A stretch of 64,000 bases of DNA, from positions 1-64,000 of the forward strand of contig NZ_LVYD01000113.1 of the NCBI RefSeq assembly GCF_002077945.1, given 5' to 3'. Made by a program: the position numbers and the translations under genes. Below, piece by piece: positions 34,989 through 43,565 of this stretch (position 1 is the first letter of the stretch; every line of letters begins with the position of its first letter). The stretch is from Niastella vici (GTDB taxonomy: Bacteria > Bacteroidota > Bacteroidia > Chitinophagales > Chitinophagaceae). The notes under the pieces were generated by a model. That model saw only the letters and a list, made by a program, of their open reading frames with translations. It was not told the DNA's origin and did not search any database.

Positions 34989-36908
34989 CTATTCTTTTAT
35001 AACATTAATAGCTTTCCCATTATTCAATCGCAAAGTAAACAGGCCTTTAGCATACTGTTGCAAATTGATGTACTGCACGCTGCTGGTGATTGTGATTGAT
35101 GCAATAAGTTGTCCGGTAGCAGTATATAACCGGGCAGTGGTATTGAGCAAACTGTTGTCATTCAATTTTACATAAACACCCGTTGTGGCTGGGTTAGGAT
35201 ACACCGTTACCTTACCATCCGGGTCTGAATTAAGGGTTATAACCGGCGAATAAGAGGTGTGGCCGTCTTTATCGATGACCTGTATGCGGTAATAGAAACT
35301 ATTATTAGCCGCATCGTGATCAGTAAATGAATAGCGGTTATTTCCAGAACCTACGGCAGTAACAGTGCCCATTACACTATAATTAATACCTTTTGCACTT
35401 CTTTCTATATTGAACCTATCGGTATTATCTTCACCGGTTGTTGTAAAAACCAGCACGTTATCACTGTTGCGATGATTGCCCTGTAAGGTAATCAGCCGCA
35501 CAGGCAATACGGTCAATGAATTGAATTTCCACAGGTCATTGAAATTATTGCCATTGTTGTCGTATCCGGCAAAACTCCACAAGTTTCCGGAGGCATCTAT
35601 CCAGCTTGCAGCATTAAATCTTCCGCCAGGTTTGTTAGTGGCAGCTGCGGTTCCTTTTGTGCCATAAGTACCGTTGCTGTTACGGGTATTATCGCCGCTC
35701 ACCCATGTCCATTGACCAGCAGACGGGTCATACTTCCACAAGTCGTTCAAAACGCCCGTTCCACCCGATGCCGGATAGCCCAATCCTGCAAACACCCAGA
35801 AATTACCGCTGGCATCAAGTACCATATTAAGACCATATCTTCCGCCCGGTTTGTTACCGGTGGCGGCAGTGCCCTGCGTTCCATAGCTGCCATTATTATT
35901 GCGGGTGTTATCGCCGCTGACCCAGGTCCATTGACCGGTGGTTGGGTTGTATTTCCATAAGTCGTTCAATACGCCATTATTTCCCGAACCATCATAACCG
36001 TTACCGCCAAAGATCCAGAAATTACCGGAGGCATCTACTACTCCCGATAGCCCGTAACGGCCACCCGGTTCATTGGTGGCAGCTGCAGTTCCTTTGGTAC
36101 CATAAGTACCGCTGCTGTTACGGGTATTATCGCCGCTTACCCATGTCCATTGGCCGGTGGTTGGGTTATATTTCCATAAGTCGTTCAAACTCCCATTATT
36201 TCCCGAACCATCATAGCCGCTACCGCCAATGATCCAGAAATTACCAGAAGCATCGGCCCAGCCTGCGAGCCTGTATCTTCCACCTGGTTTGTTTGCTGCA
36301 GCGGCAGTTCCTTTAGTGCCATAGGTTCCGCCGTTATTGCGGGTATTATCGCCGCTCATCCAGGTCCATTGCCCGGTACCGGTATTGTACTTCCAGAGAT
36401 CGTTCAAATATCCCGTATTACCAGCACCGTCAGTACCATAACCGCCAAAGATCCAGAAGTTTCCGCTGGCATCAACCCAGGCGGCCTGATTACGCCTGGC
36501 GCCCGGTTTATTGGTGGCAGCTGCAGTTCCTTTGGTGCCGTAAACGCCTGACTGGTTGATAGTATTATCACCGCTCACCCAGGTCCATTGCCCGGTACTG
36601 GTATTGTATTTCCAGAGATCATTATAATTATCACTGTTAATATCCCAGCCGCCAAAAATCCAGAAATTGCCGGAAGCATCCTTCCAGCCGCTTTCACTAT
36701 CGCGATCACCAGGTTTATTGGTAGCCGCGGCTGTGCCTTTGGTGCCGTATACACCCGACTGGTTAGCAGTATTGTCACCGCTTACCCAGGTCCATTGACT
36801 GGTTTGTGCATGGCTGGCAATAAATGACAGGAATAATAAAAGAAATGAAATAGTTCTGTAAACAGAACGTTTAGAGAACTTGTAGTTCGTGGGTACAGGG
36901 AGTTTCAT
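34989..36908 (-). CDS. Type IX-secreted protein with six kelch-like repeats
   Basis: 639 residues. Signal peptide (ISFLLLFLSFIASHAQ). Six repeats of about 65-70 residues, each beginning WTWVSGDNT and ending NDLWKYN.. with DASGNFWIFGG between, form about residues 36-470; this is a kelch-like beta-propeller of six blades. Then a linker domain (LPVRLITLQGNHR..., fibronectin-like) and a C-terminal type A sorting domain (VYPNPATTGVYVKL ... KAINVIKE). It is expected on the cell surface or secreted by the Por system. Function unknown. No sign of a partner gene. Confidence 0.88.
   Translation of the reverse strand: MKLPVPTNYKFSKRSVYRTISFLLLFLSFIASHAQTSQWTWVSGDNTANQSGVYGTKGTAAATNKPGDRDSESGWKDASGNFWIFGGWDINSDNYNDLWKYNTSTGQWTWVSGDNTINQSGVYGTKGTAAATNKPGARRNQAAWVDASGNFWIFGGYGTDGAGNTGYLNDLWKYNTGTGQWTWMSGDNTRNNGGTYGTKGTAAAANKPGGRYRLAGWADASGNFWIIGGSGYDGSGNNGSLNDLWKYNPTTGQWTWVSGDNTRNSSGTYGTKGTAAATNEPGGRYGLSGVVDASGNFWIFGGNGYDGSGNNGVLNDLWKYNPTTGQWTWVSGDNTRNNNGSYGTQGTAATGNKPGGRYGLNMVLDASGNFWVFAGLGYPASGGTGVLNDLWKYDPSAGQWTWVSGDNTRNSNGTYGTKGTAAATNKPGGRFNAASWIDASGNLWSFAGYDNNGNNFNDLWKFNSLTVLPVRLITLQGNHRNSDNVLVFTTTGEDNTDRFNIERSAKGINYSVMGTVTAVGSGNNRYSFTDHDAANNSFYYRIQVIDKDGHTSYSPVITLNSDPDGKVTVYPNPATTGVYVKLNDNSLLNTTARLYTATGQLIASITITSSVQYINLQQYAKGLFTLRLNNGKAINVIKE
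35525..36806 (-). repeat. Six tandem intragenic repeats of about 0.2 kb
   Basis: The six kelch-like units share long identical DNA runs, for example around the codons for YGTKGTAAA and for WTWVSGDNT, with changes mainly in the central loops. Units are about 195-210 bp. The close match implies recent expansion or gene conversion. Confidence 0.8.
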
Positions 36909-37297
36909 AAGGGTACAGGTAATTGTTCATGGTACCATATTCAACAAAAACGCCAACTAAATAAGAATACCTATTAAAATGCAGGTGTTTTGCTGCTGAC
37001 AGATTAATAATTTCCCCCTATTTTAATGGATCTAAATGCCTTACTATTTAAGTTTTTACTAAATATCAGCACGCATTAAAAAATAATACTCAGTGGAAGG
37101 AGATTAAAAAAACGCGGATTTATTCCCAAAAAGCGAACAAAAATTCCATTTTTTGGAAACAGGGCAAGAACATCAATCGCTTTCCGGCCCTGTTTATATA
37201 ACGGACTTCAGCACGAAGCTTGCTTACAGGTTATTGGCCGGCTTCATCTCCCCTTACAATTATGCCTAACCGTATTGCCGCCAATGCTCATACAGGG
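36909..37297. other. Intergenic stretch without a recognised gene
   Basis: 388 bp between the start of the kelch protein gene and the stop of the DUF4142 gene. The only structure seen is a weak inverted repeat AACAGGGC ... GCCCTGTT (37158-37193, loop of about 20 bases). The left part must contain the promoter of the kelch gene, but no clear TAnnTTTG box was found. Confidence 0.4.
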
Positions 37298-37894
37298 TTA
37301 CCTGAGCGCTTTCTTAATAGCTTTTGCAGAATCAAGATGCATTTGCAAAGTGGGAAGCATTTTATTTACAAAAGCCGCCACGTCAGCATTCTTATTGTCT
37401 TTATTTCTGTTAAAATCCCTGACGGTCTCTTCGTGCCCGTCTTCCATTATATCCATACAGGCTTTATCAAAGCGCCTACCGCTTTTTTTACTTAAGGCAT
37501 TTATTTTATTTTGATGATCAGTGCCTACAGAAGTGGGCAGTGTTACATTTTTATTAGCAGCCAGGGTCCTGAGTTCATTGTCTGCACTCGTATGATCGCG
37601 CACCATCATATCGCCAAAATTTTTGACCCTTTGACTGGAAGCCTTGTCTTTTGCCATTTGTCCTAACTTTACTTCAGTCATGTTTACATCGGCAACATCT
37701 ACGAGGAACCTTGCAGTTTCATCGTTCACTCCCATAGTAATCCCCGCTGTTGTTGTTGTATCCCTGTATTTTGTAGTATCTGTTTTTGCTTCATTGGCAG
37801 AATCAGCTATTGCAACACTACTTTTATTCTGGTTGCTGGTACAGGCTAAAACAAACAGGAACAGCAGACAGGTTGTAACATTATTCTTTTTCAT
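37298..37894 (-). CDS. DUF4142-family lipoprotein
   Basis: 198 residues from the ATG at 37894 (a TTG two codons upstream is less likely). Lipoprotein signal TCLLFLFVLAC with Cys near 16. The DUF4142 four-helix, ferritin-like region spans about 55-195: FLVDVADVNMTEVKLGQMA, VKNFGDMMVRDHTSADNEL, FDKACMDIMEDGHEETVRDFNR, and VAAFVNKMLPTLQMHLDSA. Members are periplasmic or surface proteins of unknown function, often induced by stress; metal binding through the His/Asp pairs is possible but not shown. Confidence 0.85.
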   Translation of the reverse strand: MKKNNVTTCLLFLFVLACTSNQNKSSVAIADSANEAKTDTTKYRDTTTTAGITMGVNDETARFLVDVADVNMTEVKLGQMAKDKASSQRVKNFGDMMVRDHTSADNELRTLAANKNVTLPTSVGTDHQNKINALSKKSGRRFDKACMDIMEDGHEETVRDFNRNKDNKNADVAAFVNKMLPTLQMHLDSAKAIKKALR

Positions 37895-38021
37895 GGTCAA
37901 GCAGTTTTATGAAAAATTATTAAAACATAAACTAATGTTTCATACCATCATCAGGCAGCATACAAATAAAAAGAGACTGATAATTTAAGTTGTTACCACA
38001 ATTACGTCATGCTACCAGTGC

Positions 38022-38279
38022 TCAAAAGATGATGCTTATTACGCTTTCCCTGTTAAGATGGACCTCAATTGTTTTGGATTGATCACCGTGGCGAATAAGC
38101 AAATTATATGTTCCGGGTATTTTTATCTCCGGCAAATAAAACACCCCATGTTCATCGGATTGAGATGCGATATCCGGATGTTCATATGATCCTCCTGTAA
38201 TCACAACTATTGCTCCTTCTAAAGGCCCGCCAGAGGAAGAACTATGAACTACTCCTTTCACGCTTTTTGTTTCAGTCAT
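38022..38279 (-). CDS. Small CarboxypepD_reg-like (Ig-fold) protein
   Basis: 85 residues that form just one carboxypeptidase-regulatory-like beta-sandwich: SVKGVVHSSSSGGPLEGAIVVITGG, QSDEHGVFYLPEIKIPGTYNLLI. There is no signal peptide, unusual because this fold is normally found outside the cytoplasm in TonB receptors and secreted proteins. It lies at the edge of a stretch with gene relics and may itself be a leftover of a larger gene, but the frame is intact. Confidence 0.6.
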   Translation of the reverse strand: MTETKSVKGVVHSSSSGGPLEGAIVVITGGSYEHPDIASQSDEHGVFYLPEIKIPGTYNLLIRHGDQSKTIEVHLNRESVISIIF

Positions 38280-38402
38280 ATATAATTATTTTCAGTGATT
38301 AAATACAGTTAAAGAAATCTCCCTTTTTGTCCCGGGAACGATATCGTTAGGATATCATACTGTTATTTTGCTATTCAACTGAGCGCTCCAACCGGGTCCG
38401 GT

Positions 38403-38517
38403 TTAATTGACGATGATAGTAGCCTTCATCATTGAATGATATACACAGCGATATGGGAAAGTACCTTGTGTATCAAATTTTTTCGAAAAGCAATGACAGT
38501 AAATATTGCTTTTTCAT
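38403..38517 (-). pseudogene. Cupredoxin (plastocyanin-like) gene relic
   Basis: On the minus strand, the frame ending at the TAA at 38403-38405 encodes FDTQGTFPYRCVYHSMMKAT followed by IIVN and stop. This is the C-terminal copper-site signature of plastocyanin/pseudoazurin proteins (GTxxYxCxxHxxM, with Cys, His and Met ligands all present). About 70 bp upstream, in another frame, ATG at 38517 starts MKKQYLLSLLF, a signal-peptide-like N-terminus. The middle of the gene is missing and the two ends are out of frame, so it is a decayed gene with an internal deletion. Confidence 0.6.
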
Positions 38518-38819
38518 ATACGACCCTTTAATTATATAACGAATAATAAAATCTATTGGTTCTCTATAAAGAGGAATTGAATAGGTTAAATCTGAAGGCA
38601 TTCTTACTTAAGAATAGGATCTGGCCTCATCTGCCCAGTCATTTTCCGTCGTCAGATAATAGACTAGTAATCATGTAGATAGAATTAAATCCTAAGCCAG
38701 GTCAGGCGTATGATTAAGCAACAGCCAATAAAGTCCCAACTCGGTAGCTGATAGAATAACCTCTTTCCTGTTGCAACTGGTGTATTATGGAAGTTTATAG
38801 CCCTGGCTTCCAATACTTT
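38518..38819. other. Non-coding remainder of decayed region
   Basis: About 300 bp between the cupredoxin relic and the TonB receptor relic. Short minus-strand open runs directly after the receptor stop look faintly protein-like but are broken by stops and match nothing I recognise. No terminator, RNA gene or repeat was seen. Confidence 0.35.
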
Positions 38820-39481
38820 TTAGTTTAAACTTATGGCAACTTTAAATACGCCATTGATACCGGGTTGTTCAAGAACAGTTGAATATAAGTTTCCATCTGC
38901 TGATCTGATCCCGGGATCCCAATAAGTATGGTTAAACAAATTCCTGATATTCAGGCTTGCTGCTACCCGGTTATCAAAAAGTTTATTTGTATTAATAACA
39001 AGGTTCGTTATAAAATATCCTTTTACTTTCCCAACCGGATTGGTGGTGGAAACCGAGCGGGGCCCCATCCAGTTTGAGATCAAATTGAATGAAAGCAGAT
39101 TGGGTACATGAAACGTGAGGCCCAGGTTGCCTTTTATTGCCGCAAAATTGGGTATTTCCGTTTTTTTACTTCCGTTGTTCTGTTTTCCCTTTTGATAGGT
39201 GAAATTTAAAAATGCAGAGAAGGCGCCCGAGGGTTGCACATCAAGGCTCGCCTCACAACCATGAATAGGTTGGGCTGTTATCACAATCATAGTAGCGGGG
39301 GCTTCACTTATTTTCTGTACAAACCGGGAAGCGGTAACTACTTCAAAATTCATTAAGTTTTCTAAAGAAAGCTCCACGAGCTTGGACCTTTTGACAAAGA
39401 ATCATTCTGCGCCCTTAATGCATAAGAGATCAAAGTGAGTATGACTATAGTGAGGGTCCTGGTAAAGGCATTAGCAATCAT
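38820..39481 (-). pseudogene. TonB-dependent receptor pseudogene (frameshift and internal deletion)
   Basis: ATG at 39481 starts a signal peptide (MIANAFTRTLTIVILTLISY ... LRAQNDSLSKG) that runs into a stop at 39364-39362. In another frame the protein continues as VELSLENLMNFEVVTASRF ... APATMIVITAQ, the start of a TonB-receptor plug, and then jumps directly to IHGCEASLDVQPSGAFSAFL and the last beta-strands of a barrel (NIRNLFNHTYWDPGIRSADG, final AISLN). Roughly 450-500 residues of plug and barrel are absent. A functional receptor of this type is 650-800 residues. Both the frameshift and the deletion are visible in the sequence. Confidence 0.8.
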
Positions 39482-39731
39482 TGAACAGAGTTTTGGTTTC
39501 TGTTAAATAGAATTGGACTGCTAATCAGAGGCGATTTTTAAAGAAGATCAACTGAATATACTACCGTATACCCGGGTGCGATAACTTTTATTGCTATTAA
39601 GTTAGAGTTTTTTTGACCGGGAATAAGCTTTATCAGGCTTATACTTGATAATCATTCAAAAAAAAGGTGTTTTTCACGTTTTTTATTTACTTTTTTCGAA
39701 TTGAGCTCACCCGCTTTCCATAAATCAAAAG

Positions 39732-39762
39732 TAAAAAGCCCTCCCGGCAAGCCGGAAGGGCT
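39732..39762 (-). terminator. Rho-independent terminator of the 715-residue protein gene
   Basis: On the minus strand the stem AGCCCTTCCGG / CCGGGAGGGCT with loop CTTG is followed by TTTTTACTTTT. It lies 29 bp after the stop codon at 39791. Confidence 0.85.
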
Positions 39763-39790
39763 ATACAACAAATAACACAAAGCTCACCTA

Positions 39791-41938
39791 TTACGAAAGC
39801 ACGGCAAAGCCAACTGCCTTCGGGCCATATTGCGGGAATACCGTACTGCTGTTGAGAATTACCCTTGTGGTAGCCAACAAACTTACTGTATATCCACACG
39901 GATCGAGTGGCGAAGTATTTAATGTCCAGGGACTATTGGCATCGCCAATATCACTTAAGGAGCTATAACTCCTTCCCGCAGGTACGGGACCGGTTCCATG
40001 CGAATGCGATGAAGGCTCCAGCACTAAACTCCAGGAAGCGAAGTAAGGATGTGTAGCCCTTATATGGCCACTGATGGTTGGATTGGCCTCGTCGTAACTA
40101 TGGCAATCACCGCCATCGATCACATCATCGATATCAAACGTTGTATCTACTGATGTATTGGCTGTTGGGCTCACCGTCATCGGCTTGTTGTTAATGATCA
40201 TGGAAAATTCATCTCCCGTTTGTTCAAAACCAAATTCGTCGGTATAAATAAACTTTATTGTATAAGTGCCATCGGTAAGGCCACCAGTGCTCCACCATAC
40301 GAGGTGATTGGTTTCATTGTACAATCCGATGGCCGTATTCTGTTTATACTCAAACCATCCGTCCGGAGCATTTTGGGTATCTGTGAATTCAGAGAAAGTT
40401 CCAAAGTTGAACATTTGGAACGATTCATTAGTTGATACGGTTGCATAATCTGTATCCGGTGCGCCGAACTTTTTGTACAGGATCCTGTATTTGATAGTGC
40501 CGTTGAATCCGTTCCGGTCAATAATACCCTGGAAATTCACCAAACCACCCCAGGGCCGGTTATTATTAATATCAGGCGCAAAGGCATTGTAATTGTACAA
40601 ATAATTGAATGGGTCAATATCTTCCCTGTCGACCCCACCCACAAAATTGAGTTTTCCCTTTACACCGGAAGTGGTACCAGGGCGTATTTGCACAACAGCA
40701 TCTACACGGTTACCCCAAAAATCAAGATGATTGGGATCGGTGGTGGAAGGCAATGATTCCCACGACAACACTGCACGAACCCTGATCATATTGGGGTTGG
40801 CACATTTTCTAAGGCGTTTGCTTGTATCAACAGGCAGCGCCACATTGTAGTATAATCCGTCTAAGGGGATGTTTGAAATATCATGCACTTCAACACTCAC
40901 TGTGCCCAGGTATTCATCATAGGTTCCGTTGTTGTCCCAGTCGGCCCAGAAAGCCACATGTTCCATGGAGCCTTTCTGACAAAGGTTTCCGTTAAACCCG
41001 CTCGACTTCTTCACATGGATCACCGCGCCCAGCGTATCAGTGGCTGTATTCAACCCAATGCACTTCAGCTCTTCGAATGTTACGTCGGCATTATTATTCT
41101 GATCTAAAAACAGGCCGACAATATTTTCAAGATCTACATTGAGTTTTGAAACCTGGTTAACATTGAAGGGAGATGCCTTGATGAAACTGGCTTTATTGTT
41201 CACCAGCGGGGCAACGGTACTGTAAAATGTACGGTGATCGGGAACGCCGCTTGATTTGTATAATTTATAAATGTCCTCAACAGGAGGCGGAGGCGGGATA
41301 GGTAATTTGATCTCGTCCTTTTGAGGTAAAATCCCCAAAATTTCGGGATTGGGTTTTATTTTCAGGATGTCGAAAATGTCTTTCCACCAGATAATCGATC
41401 TTCTTTGAAGCTGAACCGATACATCTTTTACATTACCATAAAACGGCGTATAGCTGGGGTTAGATGGTGGTATTACATTCCACGACAATATGCCTCTTAC
41501 AGTGGGAATAACGGCGTTGTTGCAGCTGAGTAATTTCCTGTATTTTTCATCATTGATATACACATAGCTCATGTACATGATGGGATGTTGGGGCCCGGGC
41601 GGAACATCCGAAATATCACAGGCTTTAAAGCTGCTGTAACCCATATCCTGAAAGCCTGAGCCATCTTTAAAATCAACAAAGAATCGAACATACTCTTTTG
41701 AGGCGGGCGTGCACAATCCCCCGCTGTACCCGGAAGATTGTTTGATACTAACCATACCCTCCAATCGCTTTTCTTTGGGGTTATAACCCAGGCAGGTTAA
41801 TTCTTCCCAAAACGTAATACTTTGTGTAGCAATAGGGTTACTGATCTGTTTGAACAGGAATTTTTTTCTGGCCAACTCCCTGTCGACAAGCGGCTCATGA
41901 ACCAATGCAGTTTCAACCGCAGGCTGAACTTGTTCCAT
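39791..41938 (-). CDS. Large protein with a duplicated unknown domain, no signal peptide
   Basis: 715 residues. No known family recognised. Two related domains of about 140 residues are visible: residues about 42-183 (EELTCLGYNPKEKRLEGMV, SSGYSGGLC, EYVRFFVDFKDG) and about 283-425 (FEELKCIGLNTATDTLGAVI, SSGFNGNLC, EHVAFWADWDNNGTYDEYLG). Each ends with a VRAVLSWE/VRGILSWN strand and has Cys at matching places (LTC/LKC, GLC). The C-terminal 290 residues are beta-rich (RPWGGLVNFQGIIDRNGFNG, GGLTDGTYTIKFIYTDEFGFEQ). There is no signal peptide or sorting domain, so secretion, if any, is by another route. It has its own terminator and stands alone. Confidence 0.75.
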   Translation of the reverse strand: MEQVQPAVETALVHEPLVDRELARKKFLFKQISNPIATQSITFWEELTCLGYNPKEKRLEGMVSIKQSSGYSGGLCTPASKEYVRFFVDFKDGSGFQDMGYSSFKACDISDVPPGPQHPIMYMSYVYINDEKYRKLLSCNNAVIPTVRGILSWNVIPPSNPSYTPFYGNVKDVSVQLQRRSIIWWKDIFDILKIKPNPEILGILPQKDEIKLPIPPPPPVEDIYKLYKSSGVPDHRTFYSTVAPLVNNKASFIKASPFNVNQVSKLNVDLENIVGLFLDQNNNADVTFEELKCIGLNTATDTLGAVIHVKKSSGFNGNLCQKGSMEHVAFWADWDNNGTYDEYLGTVSVEVHDISNIPLDGLYYNVALPVDTSKRLRKCANPNMIRVRAVLSWESLPSTTDPNHLDFWGNRVDAVVQIRPGTTSGVKGKLNFVGGVDREDIDPFNYLYNYNAFAPDINNNRPWGGLVNFQGIIDRNGFNGTIKYRILYKKFGAPDTDYATVSTNESFQMFNFGTFSEFTDTQNAPDGWFEYKQNTAIGLYNETNHLVWWSTGGLTDGTYTIKFIYTDEFGFEQTGDEFSMIINNKPMTVSPTANTSVDTTFDIDDVIDGGDCHSYDEANPTISGHIRATHPYFASWSLVLEPSSHSHGTGPVPAGRSYSSLSDIGDANSPWTLNTSPLDPCGYTVSLLATTRVILNSSTVFPQYGPKAVGFAVLS

Positions 41939-42340
41939 AAAAGTGTTTTAGAGTGAATAAATGAAGATCCAATGGGCGGTTTCTTCCCATGAAAAATCCG
42001 TGCATAGATTAATCCGATACAGCCTTAGCATTACAATAATGTGGTACTAACTGAGTTCCTCAGTTACCTGGGAATCATCTCTGTTTTTTCCGTGGACGAT
42101 GGTGGGCCGGGTTAGTGCGGATTGAGTAGGGTATAATTAAAAAGCGGAAGCAAATTTCCTAACGCGTGATAAAAGTAATATATAATCTAAATAACTTTTA
42201 TTACCACAAAGTGGGATTTTTGGGGCTGAAGGTTATTTTAAACCATACTTTTCCATCAGCGGTTTGCGCTGGTCGTGAAATGCAGCCATCAGCGCCTTCA
42301 AGTTTTAGATTTGAAGGCGCTTTTTTTATAAATACCAGTT
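41939..42340. other. Gene-free stretch with an orphan plus-strand terminator
   Basis: 402 bp between two minus-strand genes. Apart from the strong hairpin at 42291-42327 described separately and the promoter expected for the 715-residue protein, nothing was recognised. A short minus-strand frame (MAAFHDQRKPLMEKYGLK, then stop) just upstream of the hairpin looks like the tail of a protein but is too short to assign. Confidence 0.4.
42291..42327 (+). terminator. Strong rho-independent terminator without an upstream plus-strand gene
   Basis: Perfect 11-bp stem AGCGCCTTCAA (42291-42301) / TTGAAGGCGCT (42311-42321), 9-base loop, then T7 running to 42327 on the plus strand. Read on the minus strand there is no T-run. 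No plus-strand gene is seen in the 8 kb to the left. Confidence 0.75.
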
Positions 42341-43330
42341 TTATTTTACCGCCCTGAATATTTTATTCGTATAAGCAGAATCGACATTCCCGGCAAATAC
42401 CATAATACCGGCCTTGGTGCCACCAGACGGTTCCCATGCCGCTGCTGTGGTAGCATTACTGAGGCTGTTGTATTGTTTGGATACCCCGATCATGGTTTTC
42501 GAGGCCCCGATAACATTGGCCCAGCGGTTGAAGCGCGTGGTGTTGTTCTCAAAATAACCCATGTCCTCCACATAATTCAGGTAGGCCGCAACGGTAGTGC
42601 TTTGACCGATGGCAAACCCGGCCTGTGCACCGTCATAGATCGCTGCTGTATAAATTGTGCCGGTGGGGTTAGAGGACCTGGGCCCGAAATACAATCCGAA
42701 TTCCTTGACCAGGTTGGTGAAGTTCGTGTTGGCGGCCGTACCTCCCATGTGCTCTACATCCAGGGCTATCCCGTCAAAATGCAGCGAATCAACAACCCAG
42801 GCTTTTACAAAGGCGGCAAACTGGTGATAGTTCAACCCTGAGCCGTTGTAGGTGGTGAACGGCGTTGTCGTGTTCCATGAATTGGCATCATCCACATTCC
42901 ACAGCACCTTCACGCCCCGCGATTGCAGTACTCTTGCATCCCTGATGATGGCGGCATAAGAAGTGTAGTTGGGGTTCACAGTCTTGATATAGGCACTGCT
43001 ACTGCCATAATGCACCGAATCGGCCATTTCCCAGGGCGTTCCCTCAAAGAGCACCACCTCGTTGGCGGCATTGGCAAAATTGGTCAGCGGCAGCTTTACT
43101 GCCGGGCTGCAGGTAGGGGTTGCATCAAATGCGTAATAGGCTATCTTGTGATTGGGCGGACTGGGAATGGCCGCGGCCGCCAGTTCAGCGTTGGTTATAG
43201 CTCCACTTCCTGACAAAGTAGACGAGGCGTTTTTAAAACCCGGCTTCGAACAGGAAACAATGCTCATGGTGAGCAGCAACACGGTGGCAGCCAATAGCCA
43301 CCTCCGGTTGGAAAAATCATGTAGTTTCAT
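42341..43330 (-). CDS. GH18-like endoglycosidase lipoprotein
   Basis: 329 residues. Lipoprotein signal (LLAATVLLLTMSIVSC, Cys27, SKPGF). The rest has the shape of a GH18 barrel of the endo-beta-N-acetylglucosaminidase kind: HKIAYYAFDATPTC at strand 1, VKVLWNVDDANSW, and HFDGIALDVEH (Asp186-Gly-Ile-Ala-Leu-Asp191-Val-Glu193) at strand 4. In the canonical DGxDxDxE motif the first inner Asp is Ala189 here, while Asp191 and the acid Glu193 are kept. Substrate would be a GlcNAc-containing glycan (glycoprotein N-glycans or chitin). It stands alone; no Sus-type transporter is near. Confidence 0.7.
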   Translation of the reverse strand: MKLHDFSNRRWLLAATVLLLTMSIVSCSKPGFKNASSTLSGSGAITNAELAAAAIPSPPNHKIAYYAFDATPTCSPAVKLPLTNFANAANEVVLFEGTPWEMADSVHYGSSSAYIKTVNPNYTSYAAIIRDARVLQSRGVKVLWNVDDANSWNTTTPFTTYNGSGLNYHQFAAFVKAWVVDSLHFDGIALDVEHMGGTAANTNFTNLVKEFGLYFGPRSSNPTGTIYTAAIYDGAQAGFAIGQSTTVAAYLNYVEDMGYFENNTTRFNRWANVIGASKTMIGVSKQYNSLSNATTAAAWEPSGGTKAGIMVFAGNVDSAYTNKIFRAVK

Positions 43331-43451
43331 AATTGTTATATTTTGGTGTTGGAAATGACAGGAATGCTTATACTATAAAGGCAATCAATGGAAGGATTCC
43401 CCCCTAGGCGGGGTAAATTATTTTTTTAGAAAAGCTGGAAGGTGAGGCCCT

Positions 43452-43565
43452 GGCTATAAACAATTTATACCAATAACGGTTGTGGATTTCCGTAAAAGCG
43501 CTCGCATCGCTGTTATTTAATAAGGCGACAAGCTGTTCGTCAGTATGGTTAGCATACAAATTCAA
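43452..43565 (-). pseudogene. 5' fragment of an ECF sigma factor gene
   Basis: On the minus strand this stretch encodes HTDEQLVALLNNSDASAF and TEIHNRYWYKLFIA, a clear sigma-70 region 2 N-terminus of the FecI-like type. There is no ATG in frame before an upstream stop, and after LFIA the frame diverges (ARASPSSFSKK...) and stops at 43404. Region 2 completion and region 4 are missing, so this is a remnant of a third sigma gene. Confidence 0.7.

Noticed and set aside
35525-36806. CRISPR-like or satellite repeat array
   Set aside because: The repeats are in-frame coding units of about 0.2 kb that encode propeller blades; no short repeat/spacer pattern.
42166-42357. Plus-strand 63-codon frame across the orphan terminator
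   Set aside because: It reads through a strong terminator hairpin and its product is not protein-like.
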